Positions 17,420 through 25,890 of a stretch of DNA of 64,000 nt are shown here, in pieces. Source of the DNA: JAJDZL01 sp965220665. GTDB lineage: Bacteria > Pseudomonadota > Gammaproteobacteria > Arenicellales > JAJDZL01. The first letter of the stretch is position 1. Each line of letters starts with the position of its first letter. Position numbers and translations under genes: made by a program. Under the pieces are notes generated by a model. The model did no database searches. It was not told where the DNA came from and saw only the letters and a program-made list of their open reading frames with translations. The stretch lies in assembly GCA_965220665.1 (NCBI GenBank), contig CBDCQQ010000005.1, positions 1,178,001-1,242,000 on the forward strand, written 5' to 3'.

Positions 17420-18187
17420 ATGATGAACAGACAGGTACTGACCAATCTGAGGAAGCTGTCGCTGGGATCGATGTCGCAGGCGCTGGAACACCAGCTTGAG
17501 CAGCCCGGCACTTATGAGGATCTCGGGTTCACTGAACGGCTGGGTCTGCTGGTCGATCACGAACTGCAGTGCCGACATCAGCGCCGCCTGCAGCGGCTGA
17601 TCAAAGGCGCCGGTTTCCGCCTCGCCGCAAGCCTCGACGACATTGACTACCGCGCGTCGCGCGGCCTCAGCCGCCAGCAGATCGCCGAGCTGGGCCATTG
17701 CGGCTGGATCGAAAAAGCCCAGAACCTGCTGATCACCGGACCGTGCGGTTCGGGAAAATCGCATGTGGCCTGCGCACTCGGACGCTCGGCGTGCCTGCTC
17801 AATCACGACGTGCGCTACCTGCGTCTGCCGTCGCTGCTGTCGCAGTTCGACCAGGCCAGAGCCACCGGTTCGTATCATCAGTTCATCCAGCGCCTCGGCC
17901 AGGTGTCGCTGGTGATCATCGACGACTGGGGCCTGCAGCCGCTGACGGCGGCCGACCGGCGCGACCTGATGGAACTGATGGATGTGCGCTACGGACGCCG
18001 CTCGGTCGCCATGGTCAGCCAGCTGCCGGTCGACAGCTGGCATTCAGCCATCGGCGACCCGACGCTGGCCGATGCCATCTTGGACCGGCTGATTCACAAT
18101 GCCCACCGCATTGCGCTGCAGGGCGAGTCGATGAGAAAACGAAACGCACTGGAACCGGCGGCGACGCATGAGCCAGGCCCCGCATAA
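17420..18187 (+). CDS. istB: IS21-family ATPase IstB
   Basis: AAA+ ATPase (DnaC-like) that selects and remodels target DNA for IstA. Begins MMNRQVLTNLRKLS; ATG at 17420 with GAGGGG just upstream. Walker A is GPCGSGKS (about residue 110), Walker B LVIIDDWGL (about 170), then the arginine-containing sensor segment LADAILDRLIHNAHRI. Full length. Confidence 0.95.
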   Translation: MMNRQVLTNLRKLSLGSMSQALEHQLEQPGTYEDLGFTERLGLLVDHELQCRHQRRLQRLIKGAGFRLAASLDDIDYRASRGLSRQQIAELGHCGWIEKAQNLLITGPCGSGKSHVACALGRSACLLNHDVRYLRLPSLLSQFDQARATGSYHQFIQRLGQVSLVIIDDWGLQPLTAADRRDLMELMDVRYGRRSVAMVSQLPVDSWHSAIGDPTLADAILDRLIHNAHRIALQGESMRKRNALEPAATHEPGPA

Positions 18188-18199
18188 TAAGTCCATTAC

Positions 18200-18274
18200 C
18201 AACCCTGTGAAAAATTCCCTACGGCAAGTTCAAGCGTGCAGGCACGCTTGCCTACGGGTTTTTTAACAGGGTTG
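18200..18274 (+). terminator. Large hairpin after istB
   Basis: A long imperfect palindrome: outer arms CAACCCTGT / ACAGGGTTG, and a perfect 9-bp inner stem CAAGCGTGC / GCACGCTTG (18231-18250, 2-nt loop), followed by six T residues. It may terminate istAB transcription or be a short palindromic repeat captured by the IS. Confidence 0.55.
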
Positions 18275-18475
18275 CCAACCGACTTATTTACGCTCCTTGG
18301 CATATTGAACGCTGATTCTGACTTGACATCGGGAGGTGTTTCATCGTTAAATAAGAGACTGAAAAAGACACTGAGAAAGACACTGCCGGTTCCGAAAACA
18401 GGTGCCGCGTTCAGATAACTGTTTATTCCATGTTCGGATAACTTTATTCGGCGTTCGGATTAAGTAGAATACGCA

Positions 18476-18814
18476 GCAAAAGGCCGAATCACTCGGCACC
18501 GCATAACCGTCAAAGGCCGGGTCGGTGTGAAACCCACGCCGCATCGGAAAGCCCAGCACATGCATCAGCGCGGGGTTGCGTTTCAGCTCCCGGACGAATC
18601 CGGACACGCTGCGGTGCTGCAGAATGTCGATCGCGAACACGGCATTGAGCATCGCTTCGATGGGCCAGTCCCGCCGGCCTCTGCCTTTGCGGCGGATGAG
18701 AATCTCATTGATGAGCTCTGAGAAGTCGAGCTGTTCGAGCAGTGCGGTCAGGTTTTTCAGCTCACAATTGTCTGCAGAGTCAGACGCGAAAAGGTCATAA
18801 TTGATGAGTGCCAT
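18476..18814 (-). pseudogene. DDE transposase, N-terminal part (split by IS21)
   Basis: Starts MALINYDLFASDS at 18814 with a GGGAGA site upstream and carries the helical N-terminal domain (WPIEAMLNAVFAIDILQHRSV) common to IS1182/IS5-like transposases. The frame leaves the transposase at GCAAAA (18476-18481), where the IS21 element entered. Continues at 15647. Confidence 0.85.
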
Positions 18815-19143
18815 GCGTGAATCTCCCGTGGGTTGGTTTTTGTTTCTTTTATGGAGTCAATTATACACGATTGGGATTCGCTCATGGCATTATTTGTCAA
18901 TTAAAACAAATCATTAGATGATTTTCGTTGGATTCGGCCAGGTGCCCGCAGAGGGCTCAGCGGCGCGCTGAACGGTTGGGGTGGAAATTCGGGATTTTGC
19001 CCTGACAGGCCGCAAATGGCGCCTGATTGGCGGTTTTTGTGGGGTAAACGAAAATTCAGACCCGCTGAATCGCGCGTCTATTCAAGGGGTTACCGATCTA
19101 AAAATTCCCTCTTTCTGAACCGCAGTCAAAGGGATTTACCGTA

Positions 19144-19737
19144 TTGCCGGGAATGTGGGCAAACGCTGGACATCGCGTGCTGGGCATCAGCAAGAAAAAA
19201 GAGCGCATTGTCAAAAATCCTGAAGATCTCGAAGGTGTAAAAATTCGCGTAACAGGCTCGAAGGTGGAACAGCAGTTTTTCAGACTTACACCCGCCGACC
19301 CGGTTTCAATCGCGTGGGGAGAAACTTATCAGGCACTGGAACAGGGTGCTGCGGATGCCCTGAATGTGGGGCTCGGTCCATTGACTGCGACACGCATCTT
19401 TGAAACACTGGGATCAGCTACCCTGACAAGAATCAATTTCAACTGTCACATCACGTTGCTAAGCGCACGTTGGTTTGACGGCCTGCCGGGAGACGTCCAG
19501 GACGCAATTCTTAAAGGTGCAGCAGAAAGTTTCGCGTTCCAGAGAACTGGCCAGGCCAAAGCAAACGATGAAATGATCGAGATGTGGAAACAGTCCGGCA
19601 TTCACATTGAAGACCCCGCACCGGATGTCAAAAAAGTCTGGGTCGAAAGTTTTGGTCATCAACTTCCTGAGTGGGATGAACTGAAAGAAACTTACGGCAA
19701 AGATGTTTGGTCCCAACTGGAAAGCTGGGCCAGCTAA
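19144..19737 (+). pseudogene. dctP: TRAP transporter substrate-binding protein, 3' fragment
   Basis: Resumes DctP sequence at LPGMWANAGHRVLGISKK and runs to the natural stop: NPEDLEGVKIRVTGSKVEQQFF (the strongly conserved ligand-binding arginine region), GETYQALEQGAADALNVGLG and the helical C-terminus. The first coding half is 4.8 kb upstream. Any protein made from the internal ATG would lack the signal peptide and half the ligand pocket. Confidence 0.88.
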
Positions 19738-19791
19738 AACAAAAAATTGATGCAGTCTGAACGCTTATGCGGACTGCATATGTTTGTTTAT

Positions 19792-19826
19792 GCACCAGTC
19801 ATGGCGCATAGCGCCATGACTGGTGC
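19792..19826 (+). terminator. Perfect 16-bp hairpin between dctP and dctQ
   Basis: GCACCAGTCATGGCGC (19792-19807) and its exact complement (19811-19826) with a 3-nt ATA loop. There is no T-run after it, so it is more likely an mRNA-stabilising or attenuating structure that sets dctP above dctQM expression than a simple intrinsic terminator. Confidence 0.6.
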
Positions 19827-19835
19827 TGTTCCGGT

Positions 19836-20040
19836 TCACGCGGTGGTGGCCTGATGAATCGGCGGTGCAAGTCCGCTATTGGCCCTGCATGGGGAATAAT
19901 TAGCCGAACATGACAAGACACAAGTAGGCGACAGGAGTCTTAAGGAAGTCGAAGACAACACAAGTTGACTGTGAAGGTCAAGCTCAAGCAGAGGGAGGCG
20001 CACAGTCCGCCTCCTACCCGATTCTATAACAAAGCGACTC
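19836..20040 (+). ncRNA. Possible structured RNA, group II intron-like remnant
   Basis: The stretch reading gcggtgcaagtccgct, ggccctgcatgggg, attagccgaacatgacaag and gaagtcgaagacaac resembles, from memory, the ribozyme core of some bacterial group II introns. No reverse transcriptase ORF follows, because dctQ begins directly at 20041. A covariance-model comparison is needed to confirm; it could also be ordinary intergenic sequence or another structured leader. Confidence 0.3.
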
Positions 20041-20535
20041 ATGCAGATTAACAGGATAATCGTATTTTTCAATAACGACCTACCGCTCTGGTTCGTAAGA
20101 ATCGCGTATTCCTATCTGAGCCTGATCATCCTGCTGGAAGTCATCAGGCGCTATGTGTTCAGTGCGTCAAGTCCGTGGGGCGAGATGACAGCACGCTACG
20201 CCTTTGTGTACCTTTCATACATTGCCGCGGCGGAAGCAATCCGTTTGCGTAAACACATTCATATTGATTTGATCATCAAAAAATTTCCCAGGTGGCTTCG
20301 AAATCTGTTCGATTTCTATATTGATGCGCTAACGACTGGTCTGGCAATATTAGTCATCTACCATTCGACTCAGGTTATCAAAATTCAATGGGCCGTCAAT
20401 ATAGTAATGGAGTCGGCAAACGTGAATCTGGCATTCGCCTATGCAGCACTTCCAATTGGCTGGGGTCTTCTGGTGATCCGAATTGTCCAAATCTGGTACG
20501 AGCGTTGCAGATCTATTGAAACTGTACAAACCTAA
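20041..20535 (+). CDS. dctQ: TRAP transporter small permease subunit
   Basis: 164 residues with four predicted membrane helices (about 15-40, 50-70, 90-110, 130-152), the size and layout of DctQ. The motif IRLRKHIHIDLI after helix 2 is typical. Works with DctM to import the ligand brought by DctP using a sodium gradient. 21 bp before dctM. Confidence 0.92.
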   Translation: MQINRIIVFFNNDLPLWFVRIAYSYLSLIILLEVIRRYVFSASSPWGEMTARYAFVYLSYIAAAEAIRLRKHIHIDLIIKKFPRWLRNLFDFYIDALTTGLAILVIYHSTQVIKIQWAVNIVMESANVNLAFAYAALPIGWGLLVIRIVQIWYERCRSIETVQT

Positions 20536-20556
20536 CCGTAGCACTATCTCATCATC

Positions 20557-21843
20557 GTGACTGAAGACTTAACAGGCGTCAGCATCGTTATTCTGATTAT
20601 GCTGGCACACCTCGCGATCGGCGTCCCTCTGTTTGTCGTTTTGGGGCTCGGCGCGCTGGCCATCATAGTTTTGTACGATGTCTATTCTCTAGCGGCATTC
20701 GGCGACACACCATTTAGCTCAATTGACAGTTGGGCACTGCTCGCGATGCCGCTGTTCATACTCGCCGGAGAGATTATCAGCCGCGGTAAAACTGCCCGTC
20801 ACCTTGTAAACCTCGCACAAGCCATCGTCGGCTGGATGAAAGGGGGTCTGGGAATGGCAACTATTTTTGGCTGCTTTCTTTTCGCGGGTACCAGCGGTTC
20901 AAGTTCGGCTGACACCATTACCATCGGCAAAATAATGGTACCACCAATGCGAAAACAGGGATATCTGGGTAGCTACGCCGCTTCACTGGCCGCATCTGGA
21001 GGCATACTTGGAGTTATTGTTCCTCCCAGCCTGATATTTATCATTTATGGCGTGTCGACCAATACCTCCATCGGAGGGCTGTTTCTCGGCGGCATTTTGC
21101 CCGGTCTGGTCATGGCAATCGCAATGTGCTGTGCCAACTATTTTGTGTGTCGATACAGCCGTTGGGGTTCAGTTGAACATTCCCAGTTTCATATCAGGAA
21201 ACTCGCCCGCGCACTTTGGGATGCAAAGTATGGAATTGGCGCGCCGGTGATTATTCTGGGCGGAATTTACACAGGTGTATTCACCCCGACTGAGGCCGCT
21301 GCAGTTGCCATCGGCTATGTCACCGTCGTAGAGTTGATCATTCATAAATCGATTACTATAAGAGATATTGGAAAAAGCCTCGGTGCTGCAGCAATTGCAA
21401 CCGGAATGCTCGCACCCATCATCGCATTTTCGATTCTGTTTGGAGAAACCCTGGCAATTCTCCACGTTCCACGGGCGCTGATAGACACTTTTTTGGCAAT
21501 TGATGCTGGAATCGTCGGTTCTGTCGCGATCATCGTTTTGGTTCTGTTAATTGTCGGCTTCATTCTGGAGCCGATCGCTGCTGTCCTCGTTGTAATGCCA
21601 ATTCTTGCCCCTATAGGTATTGAACTTGGATTTGATCCCGTTCATTTCGGCGTTTTTGCTGTTTGTGCGCTAGGCGTTGGCTTTATCACTCCGCCAGTAG
21701 GCATAAACCTGTTTGCTGCATCTGCAGTCAGCGGTGAACAGTTTATTGAAATCGCCTGGCGGGCAGTCCCCGCTTTCTTAGGACTGATGGTTGCAATCGC
21801 AATCATCGCAACGTTTTCCGGTCTTGCTCTTTGGTACAAGTGA
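20557..21843 (+). CDS. dctM: TRAP transporter large permease subunit
   Basis: 428 residues with about 12 membrane segments, GTG start at 20557. Family signatures: FAGTSGSSSADTITIG, PPSLIFIIYGVSTNTSIGGLFLGGILPG, YTGVFTPTEAAAVAIGY, and the C-terminal GVGFITPPVGINLFAASA. Intact, but its binding-protein gene is broken, so the transporter is probably non-functional unless another DctP serves it. Confidence 0.95.
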   Translation: MTEDLTGVSIVILIMLAHLAIGVPLFVVLGLGALAIIVLYDVYSLAAFGDTPFSSIDSWALLAMPLFILAGEIISRGKTARHLVNLAQAIVGWMKGGLGMATIFGCFLFAGTSGSSSADTITIGKIMVPPMRKQGYLGSYAASLAASGGILGVIVPPSLIFIIYGVSTNTSIGGLFLGGILPGLVMAIAMCCANYFVCRYSRWGSVEHSQFHIRKLARALWDAKYGIGAPVIILGGIYTGVFTPTEAAAVAIGYVTVVELIIHKSITIRDIGKSLGAAAIATGMLAPIIAFSILFGETLAILHVPRALIDTFLAIDAGIVGSVAIIVLVLLIVGFILEPIAAVLVVMPILAPIGIELGFDPVHFGVFAVCALGVGFITPPVGINLFAASAVSGEQFIEIAWRAVPAFLGLMVAIAIIATFSGLALWYK

Positions 21844-21867
21844 GCATCAGCTTTAGGAGCCGTAAAT

Positions 21868-22236
21868 ATGGACGAACTTAATCAAATCAGGCAGCTTGCG
21901 ATAAAGTATTTTGACCTCTTATATTTCGCGGATGTCGGCCTGATTAAAGAATGCTTCTGGTCTGGAGCGACTGTCAATTCCATTGAATCAGATCAGATTG
22001 TGAGCATTGATATGGACGGATTTGCCATGCGATTGAAAGGAAGACCTGCACCATCGAGTATAAATGAAGCGAGAATCGACGCACTGAAATTCATCGAAAT
22101 TGAATCACCCACCACGGCATTGCTGAAAGTCGAAGTTCAGATTCTGGGAGACCGATATCACGACTACCTGACACTGATGAAACGCGGCGGTGAGTGGAAA
22201 ATCATCACCAAAGTCTTTCACAGATTCACTGAATGA
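21868..22236 (+). CDS. NTF2/SnoaL-like (putative lumazine-binding-type) protein
   Basis: 122 residues, cone-shaped NTF2-like fold predicted from IRQLAIKYFDLLYFADVGLIKECFW at the start, RPAPSSINEARIDALKFIEIE in the middle and DYLTLMKRGGEWKIITKVFHRF at the end. Such proteins are small enzymes or ligand binders. Lies 24 bp after dctM and 28 bp before the cupin gene, probably in the same operon and acting on the imported compound; the substrate is unknown. Confidence 0.8.
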   Translation: MDELNQIRQLAIKYFDLLYFADVGLIKECFWSGATVNSIESDQIVSIDMDGFAMRLKGRPAPSSINEARIDALKFIEIESPTTALLKVEVQILGDRYHDYLTLMKRGGEWKIITKVFHRFTE

Positions 22237-22264
22237 TCGAAACCAACCAACTTGGTAATTTGAA

Positions 22265-22681
22265 ATGAGCAAAGTTGTTGAAATACTGCCTTTTTCCGAT
22301 ATTCCACGCGTCAAACGAGGGCGCGGAATCGTCAATCACCTGATTGCTAGTAAGCACATCGGTGCCGAGGTCATCCATTCCGGGATAACCTTCATGCCGG
22401 CACATACCAGCGTTCCAGCACACACGCACAATGCTGAAGAACAGGTAACAATATTAAAGGGAACGCTAAAAATTATTTTGGATGGCGATCAGGAGGTGCA
22501 CTGCGGTGTGTATGATTCGACTTTTATCTCATCGGGCGTTCGCCACGAGTTAATCAATGAAACAGACGGCGAGGTGCATGCGCTGATTACTTATGGTTCA
22601 GCCAACGTCACGCGTACGTTTTCTGATTCTGGCGAAACGGTAGAAATTGGGTCGGAACAGGATAAATTTGATGATGAATAG
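22265..22681 (+). CDS. Cupin-domain protein
   Basis: 138 residues forming a single cupin barrel: motif 1 AHTSVPAHTHNAEEQVTILKG with metal ligands His-His-Glu, and motif 2 FISSGVRHELIN with the last His. Could be a small dioxygenase, isomerase or sensor. Last gene of the TRAP-linked operon. Confidence 0.85.
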   Translation: MSKVVEILPFSDIPRVKRGRGIVNHLIASKHIGAEVIHSGITFMPAHTSVPAHTHNAEEQVTILKGTLKIILDGDQEVHCGVYDSTFISSGVRHELINETDGEVHALITYGSANVTRTFSDSGETVEIGSEQDKFDDE

Positions 22682-23316
22682 ATTCAGAAACTGAACTGTA
22701 AACTCAACAATGGCATTTATATAAGAAAATCAGTTGAGTCACTGAGCGGGAAAAATCAAGCTACTGAAATAGCACGTTAAATGAGACCTGAAGAAAAATA
22801 CCAATCAGTGCCGTCATGGCAGCATCGGACAGATTGTTTCACAAGCATTCGAGGTGGAGCACCCGGCAATAAAGTCTTCTCGAACGCAACGGAATCTGCA
22901 CTCAATCTTGCCTTTCGTTTTAGTCCGGTATGGACGATAGACAAATGATATCGCACCGTAGTGAATGATACAGGAATTTCAAACGTAACTAATACTCACA
23001 ACGCGCAGGTGTTCGCGCTGCAGGAAAAACTGCTTGGCATCTACTCAATGGCAACATCAACACCGTCCGATGCGCTACATGAAATGAAATTTCTTTACAG
23101 CCTTAAGTCTCAATGTAACTACCTCAAGAGCGCGCAGCGTCTGCTTGCTTGTGGCCAACCCAATACTGTTTGATTCGGACTGTCGCACACCTCAGCAGAT
23201 GCGGTTGGCAAACGCTTTCTGTCGCTACCGAGAGGTGGCATAGGACGTTTTGCCCTGACCGGGAGCAACGGTCATGAACTATGCAGTTGCAAGTTAACTG
23301 CTTTCAAGGTATTCCT
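22682..23316. other. Intergenic region, no gene recognised
   Basis: 634 bases between the convergent cupin gene and the 568-residue gene. A 70-codon frame at 22961-23173 has no recognisable domain. No repeat or RNA recognised; it may contain decayed sequence at the border of the accessory island. Confidence 0.35.
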
Positions 23317-25023
23317 CTAGGTCTGGGGAATACTTGATACGATTTGTTTAAGCGAATCTCGGACGCGCCCCACCAAATTCATAAAATGCTTGCGAAGGGT
23401 ACCGTGTGATCTTCTCGCAGTTGTTACCGCTGCCTGCTTCCCGCTAGTATCGCTGTGTGCTTTAGCCGAAACTCGAAGATCGTGAAGTTCTCTTAGAGGT
23501 TCAACTAACTTTTTGGCTGCATTTTCGTTGTGTCCCGCAAGAGAGAGCACAACTTCTAGTAGCTTTAATGATCTCCAATCCTTCTCGTATTCACCCCCGT
23601 GGTCCATGATTATGCGTCTGAGTCCCCTTACTAGAAAACCCTCGACTACCAGTTGGTCAAGTGCTAGGATTTCATTACCCCACTCTTCAACGGAGTCTGT
23701 CGCGGGATAGAGAACCTTTTCGATCAGTGTCTCACCACGCTGGTGCCACCAATTTGGCGAGTGGCGGTCCAACCATTGAACCTGTCCCTTCAACTCGGCA
23801 AGCGGGTCAACTTCCGTTAGGAAATCTCCAAGAATATCCGTCTGATAGGCTCGCTTAGATATATTGTCCTTCGGCCATTCGTTGAATGATTTCCAATACA
23901 GTTGCTCCTCAAACGGTAGTGTCGCTAAATAACCGATGTAAGTGTGCACTTGGCCAGCCTCGTTGATATCGTAGGTTGACAGGTGCCAAGCTCCTCGGCA
24001 GCCAATGCTACGGTCATTGATTGTATATTTCTCCAGGTCACCCTTGTACTTGCGCAGAACTTCGGGTCGGAAGAATGCCGGAGATATCTCCCAAGGTAAA
24101 TCTGAATCGGTGAAATAGTTTACTATGTGACCTGGCCCGCAGGAGGTCTCTATAAGCCTTTTGTTTTTCCGGTCAAGAATTTTGAAGGAAGCGTATCGCT
24201 TTGTACTGGTATCTTCCTCTGCTTTCCACTTTTCGACTAAGTCGTTCTCGCTCATGCTTGTACGCAAGACGATGTGACCGTTGGCGTAGCTGGCATGGTT
24301 CGGGATAACGCGCGACCGATAGTAGGTATTTTTTGATTGATAAACCTCTTCATCTACTCCGCCCCAACTTGAAAAACTATCTGGTACAAATCTGGTGAAG
24401 TCAAACTTTGTTACAAGAGCCGTATCGGTTAGAACCATATAGGTTGCAAGATCATACCCACCAATCGTAAACGCACGCACTCTCTGCCAATTATCAGAGT
24501 GCTCATCGTCGAATTCTGAGATTACGTCTTCGAAATCTCCGCGACTATTCAATCGGCAATAGGCGCGCCGCTCATCCATGTAGTAGAGCCCAAGTGAATG
24601 CAATAGTTTCTGACTTATTTCTATCGTTGATTGGTATGACTTTACGCTTTCGAAGTTGCGCCAGAAAACTAGTTTTTCTCCACCAACAAGCGTCTGGCAA
24701 CCAGGATAACTGAGGGGAGATTCAAGGTGAACTCGATGACCTTTCCCACCACCAAATGTTCGTTGAATGCACCATGTGTCGTCAATCATCAAATGTGCTC
24801 CTGCGAGATCATCATGATCTGGTGGATCAACGGCAGCGCGAGGCACCAAGACAGAATGGACATAAAAATGTGGGCCGGAAGCGTACAGAAAAATTTCGTC
24901 ATTTTTCTCGCAAGTCTTCGTAAGAAACCGAACACTCTGCTCCGCATTTCCAAGCCAATGCTCGGTGTCTGTAGTTGGCGCACGAGCAAGATCAATCAGT
25001 GACTGCAAAATAGTTGAATTCAA
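23317..25023 (-). CDS. Large uncharacterised protein with HEPN-like C-terminus
   Basis: 568 residues; family not recognised. TTG start at 25023 preceded by GAGG seven bases upstream. N-terminal half is beta-rich (FLYASGPHFYVHSVLVP, TWCIQRTFGGGKGHRVHLESPL), the middle contains IETSCGPGHIVNYF and WWHQRGETLIEKVLYP, and the C-terminal third is helical and ends in a region where HDLRVSAKAHSD supplies Arg517 and His523, an R-x5-H spacing allowed in HEPN ribonucleases. A HEPN toxin or defence role is inference from this motif and from the location at the edge of a defence-like island. Confidence 0.7.
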   Translation of the reverse strand: MNSTILQSLIDLARAPTTDTEHWLGNAEQSVRFLTKTCEKNDEIFLYASGPHFYVHSVLVPRAAVDPPDHDDLAGAHLMIDDTWCIQRTFGGGKGHRVHLESPLSYPGCQTLVGGEKLVFWRNFESVKSYQSTIEISQKLLHSLGLYYMDERRAYCRLNSRGDFEDVISEFDDEHSDNWQRVRAFTIGGYDLATYMVLTDTALVTKFDFTRFVPDSFSSWGGVDEEVYQSKNTYYRSRVIPNHASYANGHIVLRTSMSENDLVEKWKAEEDTSTKRYASFKILDRKNKRLIETSCGPGHIVNYFTDSDLPWEISPAFFRPEVLRKYKGDLEKYTINDRSIGCRGAWHLSTYDINEAGQVHTYIGYLATLPFEEQLYWKSFNEWPKDNISKRAYQTDILGDFLTEVDPLAELKGQVQWLDRHSPNWWHQRGETLIEKVLYPATDSVEEWGNEILALDQLVVEGFLVRGLRRIIMDHGGEYEKDWRSLKLLEVVLSLAGHNENAAKKLVEPLRELHDLRVSAKAHSDTSGKQAAVTTARRSHGTLRKHFMNLVGRVRDSLKQIVSSIPQT

Positions 25024-25548
25024 CTTTTCTACCTCGTTTCCTTTTGCGGTTACACCGCATTCTTCTTGTGCACAGCAGCTGACTTCCGGTTGTCAGCTAT
25101 TCTATCTGTTCGTAGGAAACCCATTCGTAGGCCACTACACGGTTAAGCCTAAGTCCCAAGTTGACAAGGATAGCCGGGCTTTCTACTGTAAGAAAGGATT
25201 GGTGCAATCCGACGAACGCGGACACCAATTCTCAGTTGGGCGATTCAGATTTAGTCGCGGGTCGAAATTCCGGTACATATTGTCTTACATATCCAAATAA
25301 AGAAATTAGTGAATAGAATAAGAACAATTAAACACCAATTGCGGACAATCCTAGTCTATGTACCAATTGTGAATGAGGTGAAATTGAACAAAACTAATTT
25401 GGACTCCAAATAATACTTGAGCTTCCAGCTATTTATGTTTCTGGAAATTTGTCGCAGTTAGCGGCTACAGCTGAGTGTGTACTAAGACAATTTTTGAAAC
25501 CACTTCAGGACCGGCGCGAATATTCGCCGTTTGCGCTGTATATACATA
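25024..25548. other. Intergenic region upstream of the HEPN-like gene
   Basis: 525 bases holding the promoter region of the leftward 568-residue gene and the 3' side of the broken nuclease gene. No recognisable gene; small open frames lack coding character. Confidence 0.35.
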
Positions 25549-25722
25549 CTATCGGTTAAAGAATACTTCAAGACCCATATGATCCATCGCATAGTCAGTC
25601 AGAATTTCCGCCAAATCCTTTGCAAAAACAAACTTTATGCCATTCTGACTTCCAATTTCTACGAGGCTTTCATTTTCTTCTCTTTTGGCCCTAGTTAACA
25701 ATACCACCTTCTCAATTAATTT
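25549..25722 (-). pseudogene. Broken restriction-type nuclease, 3' fragment (piece 3 of 3)
   Basis: Reads LIEKVVLLTRAKREENESLV, then GIKFVFAKDLAEIL, and ends GLEVFFNR at the TAG 25549-25551. It joins in frame to the middle fragment when the IS4-like element (25723-27416) and one 7-bp TTAATTT duplication are removed. Confidence 0.85.
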
Positions 25723-25786
25723 CTCAAGTTTCGGGGTTCAAAATCGTCATAAATAACAATCTAAAGCATTGATATAAATAACAAAA

Positions 25787-25886
25787 AGGCCTTCTTTCGG
25801 TTATAATACAGGTATCAAAGATCCATACTGGGTCGAAAACATAAAAAACGTTCCACAAACGTTTTCAACACACCGAAAGAAGGCCT
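25787..25886 (+). promoter_or_regulatory. Transposase promoter inside an RBS-sequestering inverted repeat
   Basis: A perfect 14-bp inverted repeat: AGGCCTTCTTTCGG (25787-25800) and CCGAAAGAAGGCCT (25873-25886). The second arm contains the AAGAAGG ribosome-binding site of the transposase (ATG 25891). A TATAAT -10 box is at 25802-25807, after the first arm. Transcripts from this promoter lack arm one, whereas read-through transcripts from outside contain both arms and would hide the RBS, as described for IS10. Confidence 0.6.
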
Positions 25887-25890
25887 GAAA

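Larger units (their letters stand above)
15648..18475 (+). mobile_element. IS21-family element
   Basis: 2828 bp with ends TGCGTA...TACGCA and multiple terminal repeats, carrying istA and istB. It is flanked by a 6-bp target duplication GCAAAA (15642-15647 and 18476-18481) and interrupts the transposase of the outer IS. Both istA and istB look intact, so it may be active. Confidence 0.92.
14346..19063 (-). mobile_element. DDE-type IS (IS1182/IS5-like) inside dctP, itself carrying an IS21 element
   Basis: The left end GGGTCAGAAAATTC (14346) and right end, read inward, GGGTCTGAATTTTC (ending 19063) are imperfect inverted repeats. Subtracting the nested IS21 element and one target copy leaves about 1.88 kb, normal for this type. 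It holds one leftward transposase split by the IS21 element. The left boundary abuts the point where dctP similarity stops. On the right about 80 bp (19064-19143) separate the proposed end from resumed dctP sequence and remain unexplained; no clean target duplication was found. The element is visibly GC-richer than the host. Confidence 0.65.

Noticed and set aside
16099..17511. 470-codon minus-strand frame opposite istA
   Set aside because: Shadow of istA, which has all catalytic residues and a good RBS.
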